Assembly: GCF_028453695.1 (NCBI RefSeq)
Contig: NC_135773.1
Location: forward strand, 17,608,001 to 17,672,000
Length of the DNA stretch: 64,000 nt
Reading direction: 5' to 3'
Source: Augochlora pura
Lineage: Eukaryota > Arthropoda > Insecta > Hymenoptera > Halictidae
The stretch's first letter is position 1. The number at the start of each line of letters is the position of its first letter. The position numbers and the translations under genes are program-made. The notes below the pieces were generated by a model. It had not been told where the DNA came from and did not search any database. It worked only from the letters and a program-made list of their open reading frames with translations. This document shows, piece by piece, positions 42,189 through 52,663 of this stretch.

Positions 42189-44116
42189 CATAAACAGTTT
42201 CATATTAATACTTACACTTAACGCAACACTATAAATTAGCCACCTTAGATACAGACTTCTCTCGGTTGTAGTCAGATATAGTTAGCTAGCTTACCGTCAA
42301 AAGGTAGAGTCTACAGAGTCGGTAAGACTCTGAGATAAAAAGGAAACATTGCATGAAATATCTGTATGAACCCTGAGTTGTGTAAATATACACAATTAAT
42401 AAGTAGAGATCTATATTATCAACATCCGCCATGCTAATTTTTAATGATATCGGTATTTCAGACCATGCGAGGCGAAAGCGTATATAATCTGAGTCTAACG
42501 ACAAGTAACGACTTCTGATTTTATTTCCAATGTTTATATCTTACTTATAATTATATCTTTATTCCACGCGCTATTATAGAACTTATTGATTTAAAATTAT
42601 GTACCATGATGACAAATTATTTTACCACCTGATGGTTATATTTCAATTTTATTGAGTAAATGCTTGGGGAACGCACTGTATGCGATCAGTTTTTTTTTAA
42701 ATTGTATATTTAGATAACAAAATTCTGCTGTTATTCTACTGCATTTTATGAGATATAATAATTTATAAAAATTCACGTTCTAGCTTCATCGACATCAAAG
42801 TGTTTCTTCCTTTCCTTAAAACATTTCACACATGCCATTTATAGCTGTGACGTTTCCCGCGATGCGGCGCACCTATGATGATATTTTTAAAATGATAAGA
42901 TTGTATATACACTTTTGTTTATATTCAACAGACAAAATAGTATAGTCTAGACAAATCTCTGCATACACACGCAGGCCAATGAAATTTTCACCTCTAATTC
43001 AGTAAACAATGCCACAATAAAAACTGTTCTAAAGAAGAACGAAGTTTCTACCTAATCCAATAAAATTATGTGTGCATCTTCAAGATATCCCAAAGATGTT
43101 TAACCATACGAAAATAAGGGGTTCCTGAGGTTATTTGAGTCAATTTTTTCATTTTGAAAAATTTTTCGTGATTTTCGATTTTTTTGAAAAGTTTTTCGTT
43201 AACAACTCGTAAACAAAGCCGCGCATTGCATTCTTGCTAAGGGAGAAGTTGCTGAAAATCACCGCAGGAATTCCTCAGTTCCCGATTGTGAGTGATTTTT
43301 GGGACACCCTGTACATATCTTCAGTCTCTTCACAATTATATTTGAGTTTCAAATGACATTAAGAAACCGTGACGAACTGAAGTGAATATGAATTGAAACT
43401 TTGGTAGCATAATAAAGTGATTCCCACTGTCGAACCACTCGAGGGGGTTGGCCGTATATAATTCGCGACAGGAATAGAGTTCGTGTAATACACGCGTGTA
43501 CAAAAAGAGACCGTCGTATATTCATGCGACGCGACAGCAAAACGGGAGAGTTGATTCCCCCTTCCCTGAAAATAAGGAGCTAGAAAATAAGCTAGAAGGC
43601 GAGAGGAGTCGCGCCACTACAGCTGCCCGTGGCGAATCCGTTTTGAACCCCGCGTAGGGGTTGCGAGCACCCCCTCAATCCAACGCAGTCCATCATCCTC
43701 GTCGGTGACTTGTCAACCCCATTAAGTTATGAGTAGACATGTGCGAATATTTCGGGAGTTTTCAGCTCCTCGACCCTCGAATTTGATTCGCTTTATGCAC
43801 TCGAATGCTTCGTCGTCTTGAGCACCTGACGCGGGACTACGCAGAATTCTCTGTATATTTATCATATCATGTAAAGAAAATACTTAAATAAGAAAAAACT
43901 CAAAATTTCTTACTGAAGCACATACTACACATTCATTTATGAAAATTTATTTCCTCTCCTTCAAAGTGAGACCCGTCCGAGATAATAAGTATACACCAAC
44001 GCCATAATCGTAGCAAGTTTTCTTTTTTGAAGGGAGAGGATGGGACAATTGCCTTCCTCTAGCTGGTCGACAACTAAGTAACATAATATATGGGCATAAA
44101 TTTATATATTACTTAT
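42189..44116. other. Intergenic block, nothing recognised apart from the CAGGGTGT element
   Basis: AT-rich with a small GC-rich patch at 43430-43840. No supported exon. Confidence 0.4.
43115..43311 (-). repeat. Dispersed CAGGGTGT element, inverted copy
   Basis: Reads, on the minus strand, CAGGGTGTCCC, TTCCTGCGGTGATTTTCAGC and GCGGCTTTGTTTACGAGTTG in the same order as 40387. The opposite end again carries GGTTCCTGAGG in the + direction, so the element is partly self-inverted. Confidence 0.65.
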
Positions 44117-44358
44117 AAAAAGTTGTTGTAAGATTCGATATCCATAAAAAGAACCAAAAACTAAAATTCAGATTCACTGGGAATTTTAAGAAGTTGATAT
44201 TACTAAATTTGTCAAATATGATGTACGAGAAATTAATAATATAGTTCAAACGTTTTGTTCAGATAGCATGCAAACTTTAATTGTATATGTTCCTAAAATT
44301 CCCAGCGAATCTAAATCTTAGTTTTTTTATGGATATCGAATCTTATTATAACTTTTTT
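44117..44358. mobile_element. Inverted repeat with ~70-bp arms (fold-back or MITE)
   Basis: The left arm 44117-44190 and right arm 44292-44358 are reverse complements at about 85 percent. Shared words include AAGATTCGATATCCATAAAA, CAAAAACTAA against the right-arm AAAAACTAAG, and AGATTCNCTGGGAATTTTA. A 101-base AT-rich spacer separates them. RNA from either strand would fold into a long hairpin. No target duplication was identified. Confidence 0.8.
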
Positions 44359-45288
44359 GCATTCCCTGAACGAAATCCTGGGTACGTCCTTCTCCCGATA
44401 CTTAAACAGTTATTCAAAATTCGAAGAAAGTACAGCTTCCGACTTCTGCGCATTCTCTTTTATGACTTCAATCGACTCAAAACAAGCCTTAATTTCAGTT
44501 TACAAAATAACAAAAATCCACGTAGTGCCTTGTATAGTGAACACAGTATCTGATTAATAGCGCTTGTTGAGTTTTTGGCCGAATATTCGTGCAGCATGGT
44601 CAACGTATACGACGGAGCATTTTCATGGTTCTGGGCACATACAATGCATATTTTTTTCGCTAATGCCTCATGGAGCGAAAATGACTACAATTTTTAGCGA
44701 AATTGACGTCATTTCTGGTTTTAATTAGAAGTATTTCATAGTTAACTCGTTTGCATGTCGTGTTCATAAACTCATGTTTAATCAACAATTATGACACGTT
44801 TCATGAACTCAGAATCACTAGAAATTATCACAAGGTTAGAGATGGAAAAATTAAGATAAACTCATTGCTCGACAACTATTTCTGTTGTAAAAATCGCAGA
44901 ACACGTATTAAGATGAACTGACGCGGTGTTCTAAACACAGATAATATATATTGTTTTAGAACAACAAATAAGTTCATCTAAGTATTTGTCGCAAAGATAT
45001 TTTTCTAATATAATAAACGGCAAAAGAACGAAATCAGGAACCAATCATTTTGATTGGCTTGGTAGTTCCAGTGTTAAAGCTATACATATCTTTTTGTTTT
45101 CTATGATTTTAATTTTAATTTCTATGGAGTGAAGTACAGTTTTTTATCCCAATATGTCGCCTCTAAACCTCAATAATTCATCTTCTCCTTCATCGCACTG
45201 TAATATACTAAACAAGCATGTCGTGTGCGTATGTATTTAAAAAATGTTATTAAAAATAGCTTGTCTATATGTTTATTTCGCTTTTCAG

Positions 45289-45408
45289 GTAGCGCAACGA
45301 ATTGGTATGGGTCCTTCATTTTGTGACAGTATAATACACCGCTACAACCCCCACAGAATTATTCAGATGTACATTTCTGGAATGACACGTATAAATGAAA
45401 ATTATTGA
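45289..45408 (+). CDS. Candidate terminal exon, unknown gene
   Basis: A strong acceptor with pyrimidine tract (TTTATTTCGCTTTTCAG) precedes 39 open codons: VAQRIGMGPSFCDSIIHRYN, PHRIIQMYISGMTRINENY, then TGA. AATAAA occurs about 75 bases downstream, near 45482. In AT-rich DNA a 39-codon open stretch is somewhat unusual. No upstream exon was identified and the peptide is not recognised. Confidence 0.28.
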   Translation, partial: VAQRIGMGPSFCDSIIHRYNPHRIIQMYISGMTRINENY

Positions 45409-45481
45409 GCGTTAAAAAATTAATTCTTTGACTATCAACTCAGATATCATAAAGATCTCATGAAATCAAAATAATTTATTT

Positions 45482-45487
45482 AATAAA
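45482..45487 (+). terminator. Possible poly(A) signal for the 45289 candidate exon
   Basis: AATAAA in TTTAATAAAACAAG. Only meaningful if the preceding exon is real. Confidence 0.2.
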
Positions 45488-45489
45488 AC

Positions 45490-48137
45490 AAGAATTACAA
45501 GCTACTCTTTAAACTTTTTGCATGGTTAAGGACATCATTGCTTTCATTCGTGCAGTTCATAATTTTGATTAGCAGGGACATTTAATTTTTAATCTAGGCA
45601 AATAATTCCGTCTCTCATTTTCGGATGACGTGATACGCAAAGTATTAAACGCTTACGGTCGATTTTAAGGATATGATAAAAGAGGACTTGTAAAATGCAA
45701 ATACCAAATGCATGACTCTCAAAGTTACACAACGTTCTAAAGAGCTAAGTACCAAAGATTTTGTATTATTGAAGAAAATTTGGTGGCTATACTATTTATA
45801 TATTTATATCAAAAAAATGCTGCAAGGTCTTTAAGATTGGTGAAGCGACCACGATTTCGAATAGTTATCGGACCTTTCTAGTATGCACGACGACGGTCCA
45901 TTATTTTGCCCAATTTAACCTTCTATAGCCTAAATTTTTCATATCATTATAGAAAAATGAATAAACGACCAAACGATAAATGTCAATCCTTGAATATAAA
46001 TTAACGACAAATTCACAATTTAAAAAGAAAATTTAATTTACATTCTTTGACGTTTAAAGAGAGAATTGACTATTGCTACGTATAACGTATTTGAGAAGTT
46101 ACGGAACGAAGCACTCACTTCAAATTGTGCATTAAAATGAAATTAGATTTAAAAATACGATAAACAAGTATGAGATTTCAAAGCTACTCCGATTCTTAGA
46201 TATCTTGCGTCAGCATGCTCCACGCAATTTTCCTAGATTCCGAAACGAGTACTCGTAAAAGATCGTACCGTTTGCTGTCATATTTCGATATTGCTTGCGA
46301 CTTGCTTGGTCCCATCGCTAGCATTAACGTGGTTGGCCTCCGTGCTCCTATGAAACTGATTGATTACGTTGGCTCTCTACGCTCCGTCGCTGGTCCGATA
46401 CCGCGGGCCCCCGTCTCGTTTTGTACCGCGCTGGTGAAAGGGAAGCCGCTGCCTTTTCAACCGCGCGATGTTGCTCACTTTTACTTCGCTCCTCCTATTC
46501 GTAGACCCACCGCTCACTGTTGTCTTTGATGTTACTGCGAGATCGCCGACTCTTTTGCCACTGTGCGCTCCCGATCTCTCGTCGTATGGATCTTGCGTCC
46601 CTCCGTGGAGCAATGTCCGCTCTGTGGATAATGGAACGGGTCTAATGCAGACGCTCTTCGCGTCCAAACGCGAGCCGCGCATACTGTTCATTTCTTTTTT
46701 CTTCACGCCAGCGTGTTTTTAGAGTTGCGCTCTGATTGATTTTCACTACCTTAACTTCTGCCACGATCGATTCTTCTACGTTCAATAATTCCGCGTGAAA
46801 CGCTTGCTTGCATACTTACACCGGCTGTCATCAATTTTAATGCCAGTACCCGCATATTGTATAATCATAACTTATTTGTTTGGTTTTATCTATAATCGGC
46901 AGACGATACAACAACCTGTCTAGCCATGAACACTTTACACATTTTTAACTTTTAATTGTGTTTTGAAGTTTACGTATTAATTATAATATATTGAATGAAC
47001 TCACTAGTGTATATATATATATATACTTTGGATACAAAAGAATTGAAGTAATAATTTCTACGGTAAATTCTATTTGTCCAATTTCTGTTTTATAAATTAA
47101 ATCACTTCGATATTATATGATTTTGAAGTTGAAATTCAGCATCAACGTGTTAATCTGACACCGGTTATTTAGCAAATTGATCAGTCGGTCTCAACAAAAT
47201 ACATCTTAGATATCAAGTGGTTAGTACGGTTTGAACCATCGCTCGTTAATATGCGCCAGGTTTGTCACTGTGTACAAAAGTGTGAACGCGAACGGATACG
47301 AACCAGGATTTGGCCGAGTACGGCGCAAGATGGATACACATGTACGTGTGCGTGTACCAACGTGACGTGGAGATACAAACGTTAGTTGTGTCGCTGGAAC
47401 GTTACGCCACTGACGAACGCATTGTGCCACCGTGGCGTGTAAACGAGTCACGCTGCGTCACGTTTCGGCCCGCCACCGCCGCAGCCCTTCTCCTTTTGTC
47501 CGTACACCCCGCCGCTTTTCAACCCCGACCCGAATTACGTTACGCTAGTTTACTATCGGCCAGTTTATATTCGAGGTTTATGGCGAACCTCGGCGAGACA
47601 CACGTGAATAGCGTTTTAATCGAATCGCCGTGGAGCCGCGTAATGATATTTGCTCCCAACCTTTGGCGAACTGGATCGGACTCTGGAAGATTCTTTTTTC
47701 GACAGTCCCGCTCCTGCTCCAACGGTATTGATGCTGTTATGGTTTGTTAGGTCTATACACTACTCTATGGGGATCTACGAGTTTTTATATTCTGCCAATG
47801 TTTCACCGGACCAGAAATGTTATCGACTGTCGGTCTAACACTTCGTTTACTTTGAAGTTTCTTAAACAAAGTTTTCTATGGCAGAGCTGATTGTAAAAAA
47901 TCTTCGGTTATTTTTCTTCTTAAACATAATTTCTGAAGAAATTGTCGCATTGATGTGAATCATATAATATATCAAATTTTTGATGCAAATGTTATCGCTT
48001 TAAGAGAGTTTGTTTAAGAAGTTCTCAGTGTCGATCTTCGGCTTTGAGTGAATCAGAAGAAGACTAGCGATAAATAAAGTATTGCGTATATGATACTTAT
48101 ATACAACAATATTGCGTATATAATAAATATAATATGA
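45490..48137. other. Intergenic block with two GC-rich islands, no gene recognised
   Basis: Islands at 46210-46740 and 47220-47760 hold overlapping open frames of 76-146 codons on both strands with no domain. A (TA)n tract lies at 47010-47025. Confidence 0.4.
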
Positions 48138-48536
48138 TTAGGTCGGCAAGTGAAATCGAGATAATTCTGGAATTTAAATTAATTTATAATAATAAAAATA
48201 TTTTTTATATTTATAGTTTTTATATTTTCTCTTATTTTACAACGATCTGTTGCTGTTTGGCAAAGTGTGTCATATTTATTTGATAGAGCTGTCTCTGCTC
48301 TACAAAACTGTGCTAATCGTGTTTGTTTAGTCATTTAATTTTTTATTATTTTTGAGGCTGCAGCGGTACATGTTCGGCGACTGTAATAACAATTCGAGCT
48401 GTCCGCTTACAGATGCCAAGGTTTTGGCGAAAAAAACATTCCTTGACGTTTGCTAGTACGGAAATTGCCTTACTCCTTTATTTATTTTTCATCAAGAGAA
48501 AATATAAAAACGCTACGAACTTATTCCCCAACCTAA
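48138..48536. mobile_element. mariner-type derivative, 399 bp
   Basis: The right end, inverted, reads TTAGGTTGGGGAATAAGTTC then GTAGCGTTTTTATATTTTCT, a typical mariner end, followed by TA. The left end TTAGGTCGGCAAGTGAAATC has diverged, and the left flank is GA, not TA. The word TTTTTATATTTTCTCTT occurs inside both ends in inverted orientation. No transposase frame survives. Confidence 0.65.
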
Positions 48537-51116
48537 TACATGTGGTGAAAAGATTTTAAAAAGTCATGCGAATCCATTCATACTATAAAAATATGCAATT
48601 TAACTGTTTATAAAGTATTATAGTATATTATACAATATTCATATAATACTAATAAACTATAAAGTATATTATATAGTACCTATATAATATTGACAAAATA
48701 TTATAATGTACTATATAATATTATTAATGCATAAACAGTATTAAAGTTGTTTTCAACGTAAACGAACTTGCAAGCAAACATAATCCTCTTTTTAATAAAA
48801 ATTGTACATGGCATCCAAAAAATAGGCAGCGAGCATGTCCGCAACAGATCATTCACTTTCCAGGATCGTGCGGGCAGTAAATAAATAAACCCACAGAACA
48901 GACGTCTCTTGCGGTACATATTTTATAAGGATAGGGACGGGCGGTCCTGAATTTCTGATTATATTAACGAAACCAGAATCAATTCTTTGGGATGCCCGTC
49001 GTCGCCCCTTCGACCCACAGGCCCGTTACACGATTACAATTAGTAGCACCCCCCAGCGTATTCTCTGATTACATCAGAAACGAACCTCTGGAGGCTGTAC
49101 AATTGGGTAGTTATCGATATTGGGGTGTACGACCATGTTTTCATCGCGGAAGTTAAACGTTGTGACTTTCATCGATGCAGTATGTCATATTGTCTACCAG
49201 TCAGGGAAACATAAAAGTACCAATAAAAAATGTTGAGGATTTTTCTAACGACGGACTAATTAACTTCTTAGGCACGACGAGGCACTGTTAATTATTAGCG
49301 TTTTATTAATTTTTAAAGTGAACGATTAAAATAAAAGTGTGTATGTACAATACACTGAGAAAAGAATACATGTAATTAATACTATATGTATATAGTCGTA
49401 CGGAAAAAATATATATTAAGAAAAATGGTAATTTAGTTATGAACAACTTTATTTGCGCAAAATTCACCCATGCCTAAGACGTTAAACCCTTGCCATATTT
49501 TTTTCCTTACAATTATTATAATTAGAATCTTTTCCATCGTACTAATTTCTTCGTCGCTATTTGAACATTGGGAATTACCTAGATCCTAAAAACACATTTA
49601 CGATTTGTAAGAATTTATTAACAACAAAGAAATGTTAATCGACGTGGCTGTGGAAAAAAATCATGAGACAAGAAATTAAAATTGTTGAAAAATTAATAAC
49701 ATAAAAGTTGTTACATTTCTACGAATTTAAATCATAAAAAGACTCGTTTCATTCACTACGTTAAATGTTTTGAAACTAAAATCTCTTAAAAAAATAAAAT
49801 TTCAATTTTATGAAATACCATAAAATACTCTTTAACTGATCACTTTTAATACGTAGTTTTACTAGTTTTAATATCAATTGCGGTGTTAAAAAATTTCGCT
49901 GACTGGACAGTGGATCTTCATGTACTCATGACATTTACAAATTTTCAGAACACTACAAAACATTTTTATATAGATGTTTTCCTCATTCTGGTTCTCCTAA
50001 AGTAATTTATAAAAATGTAAACTTTCAAGCTTAATAATCCTTGATTTAATAGCCGCTTTTGCGGATAAGATCGAACTATCAAATATTAATAAAATGACCA
50101 CTTTCATTATTTCACTTATTATTATTTCAATGATTTTTGTTTGGCTTCCAATTTTTTTAGTTACTTTCAATTTAAAGTTACTCCTATAAGGCTTTGATAT
50201 ATTTATATATTTATATAAATATATTTATAATTTATAGCAAATGCGTAAACCTATCAATCATTAAAATTGATAGATGTATTTTGCTTCATAAAATTGTTGT
50301 TTCATCAAGACTGAATTTATTGACTTATAATCAAGTATAATGTATGCTTGAATGAAGTAGATTCAAATTAAATGAAATATGAAATTGGTAATTTTTACTG
50401 TCACAGTAGATTTAACGTGTTATGGTGTTCCTTTGAGATACAGTAGACATTAATTGTTAGAAACTATATAGTCAAATTACTATGTTAGTTGTTTAAAAAG
50501 ACGCGATCTCTGTCGACCGAGATATAAAGTATTTGTAATAGTTTCTTCAGTATAGTAATACTTTCTTTCTCTTATATAAATAAATTTTACATGTAAATAC
50601 CTTGTCTCGTGTACCTGTAAAATATTGATAAAACAGGAACTGATTACATACGTAACGCGACATCTCTGTAGTATTGTAATGTAAGGCAGGATTTAGATGT
50701 AAGGAAACTGTAGTTTTAAGACATTGTATCTAAGGACTGTATCTGAAGGCGCGACATCAAAGGGAGCGAGCGGAGCCCGCCGTTGCGATAGCAACGCTTT
50801 TGTCAACGGCGGTGTAACGGAAATCGGGTAACGTTTTTCGTCTTTTTTGGAAAAACAGTCAGCGTTGTTTTGAGACACCAAAGAGTGGAAAATGTAAAGA
50901 GCTGTCGCATAGTCGTAACTTTAGTTTCACTCTCAAATTATTTCTTGTTAATAATTCCCTAGTCTATAGTTTTCTAATTTAAATAAACTTATTATTTAAA
51001 CTTCATTATTACTTATTTCTACATTTTTGTGCTTATAGAAGATATAACGTTAACGGCCCATCGCTTTGTTCTTTGCGTTAGAAATATCGTGATCATTGTA
51101 CTGTGAAGACCTAATA
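48537..51116. other. Intergenic block, nothing recognised
   Basis: Strongly AT-rich from 49190 to 50680, with only short frames. One nested hairpin at 50777. Confidence 0.4.
50777..50812. other. Nested hairpin CCGCCGTTG...CAACGGCGG
   Basis: A 9-base inverted repeat (CCGCCGTTG and CAACGGCGG) encloses a smaller one (CGTTGC-GATA-GCAACG) that shares the left arm. The two hairpins are mutually exclusive folds. GC-rich patch in AT-rich surroundings; function unknown. Confidence 0.5.
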
Positions 51117-51527
51117 TTGGATTGGCAGCTAAGTGATTGCGGATTTTATATAAAAAGGAAGATTCAGAAGTTTTGCTTAAAAATATTACTTTATACAATT
51201 AGGCAAACCAATTTTGACACTGCCTTTTTTCAAGGCTTCATTCCCATATGCGGCAGATAATTTCTTGCGTACTTGGAATGCGTTTTTGCCTTTTCGCAAA
51301 TAATACAATAAAATGTGTCTGAAATGCGTGTCTTGTTCCTCTATCTTCAAACTAGGAAAAAAACGAAACTAAATAATTAATCGATACAATGTTATTACTA
51401 AATTAAATGTGGAAGTCCAAACAACAAGGAAACAATTTTAAGTCAAGTGCTTTGAACACGTTGATAAAACAAAAGAATGTGCTGCGACCTATTGACAAAG
51501 TCCACAATCACTTAGTTGCCAACTCAA
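51117..51527 (-). mobile_element. Internally deleted mariner-type transposon
   Basis: The left end TTGGATTGGCAGCTAAGTGA and right end (inverted) TTGAGTTGGCAACTAAGTGA extend to 31 bases with five mismatches and are flanked by TA on both sides. This end sequence is typical of the insect mariner group. The 411-base element keeps the start of a transposase gene next to its right end, reading on the minus strand, and has lost the rest. Confidence 0.88.
51186..51353 (-). pseudogene. mariner transposase N-terminal remnant (DNA-binding helices)
   Basis: About 52 codons with no ATG: IEEQDTHFRHILLYYLRKGK, then NAFQVRKKLSAAYGNEALKK. This is the characteristic first helix-turn-helix of mariner transposases (HFRHILLYYLRKGKNA). 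The expected start codon appears as ATA. A stop (TAA) ends the frame after GLPNCIK, and the catalytic part is absent. Confidence 0.85.
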
Positions 51528-52401
51528 TATATTCTTTATTGGCAGAGAAATTCACTGCCTAATAATTATCCGTAACATTTCCATTTCTTCCTGAATTCAT
51601 CGTAACATCGTTCTATTCGTTTAATTAGAAAGAACGGTGAACGGAAGTACTTTGTCAATTCGTTCCGAGATACCGTACGAACATTTAGTATTAAAATCGT
51701 ACAGTGGCCCGGATTGGGGCGCAAACATTTTCTCCCGTTCATCTCAGAGATTCTGGTGCTGGAGGAAGAGATCCAGCTGGCCGGTGTGTAAACACCGGCG
51801 ACGGGCTGCTCGAGACGAAATAGTGGGCCGTCGAGAGCGAGGCGTAATTTATGGACAGCCGTAAGATCGCCGAACAACATTATTTCCCTGGACAGGAGCA
51901 ACGCCGGCGTCTTCATTCATTCATATCCACCGGTGGAAGCTAGGCAGCGATTTATCGTGGCTGCACAATTCGTCTCGTTCTATTCAGCCGTACGAAAAAC
52001 GGAGTCAATGGGCCGTCGTCCTTGTTCGTTCCGGGTCGGAGCTTATTATTACGGCTGGAATTACTTCGCCGGGGTATAGGTTCTGCACGCTACAGGTGCA
52101 CCCGTTCATGGATACCCGCTCGAGGATACACATTGAATCCCGTCATTGAGTAAAAAGTTTTCTCCGCCGGTGACGAATCGTAGGTAGGCGAATCCTCCGG
52201 GGAGCAACCGGAATCGTCGGGGGACCGCCGCCATTCACCGACTCTGCTTCGACGAAACGATCGTGTCCCGCAACGACCCAGTGAAAAGTGTCCCGGGCTC
52301 GTTTCATTTTCCGCCAACAAACGAACGGTGATAATTGTAAAGGTGGGGCCACGCTGTCCGGGCACAATCGCGACATTTGTCAGGAGAGTATCAACGCAGC
52401 A
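51528..52401. other. GC-rich island, nothing recognised
   Basis: GC-rich from 51600 to 52380, with overlapping frames of 75-116 codons on both strands. No domain or splice-linked exon seen. Confidence 0.4.
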
Positions 52402-52663
52402 TTAACACATATTCGTCCGCATGACGAAAATTCGTCATTTATATATTACAGAAAATAATTAATTCTTGTTCTTTTAATCCTAAATAAACTAAATTCTAAT
52501 TTTTACCAAACAAATATCATTTTAACCAAAGATATATTTATAATCATCACGGTAAGATATATGATTTTTAATAAGTTACGTTGTTCTTATATAGACCATA
52601 TCATTTTTTCAGATAGTGTCAAAAAATGGCGGTGCAACAAATTGCCGGACGAATATGCGTTAA
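52402..52663. mobile_element. piggyBac-type MITE, 262 bp, TTAA ends
   Basis: Left TTAACACATATTCGTCCG and right CGGACGAATATGCGTTAA match as inverted repeats except one base, with TTAA on both sides. AT-rich interior, no coding capacity. Its ends begin CAC/CGC, not CCC, so it is a different family from the elements at 7001 and 61091. Confidence 0.8.

Noticed and set aside
46215..46722. 104- and 109-codon frames on opposite strands
   Set aside because: They overlap each other. Composition follows base bias, and neither shows a domain.
47310..47750. 146-codon open frame
   Set aside because: GC-rich island, both strands open, no recognisable protein features.
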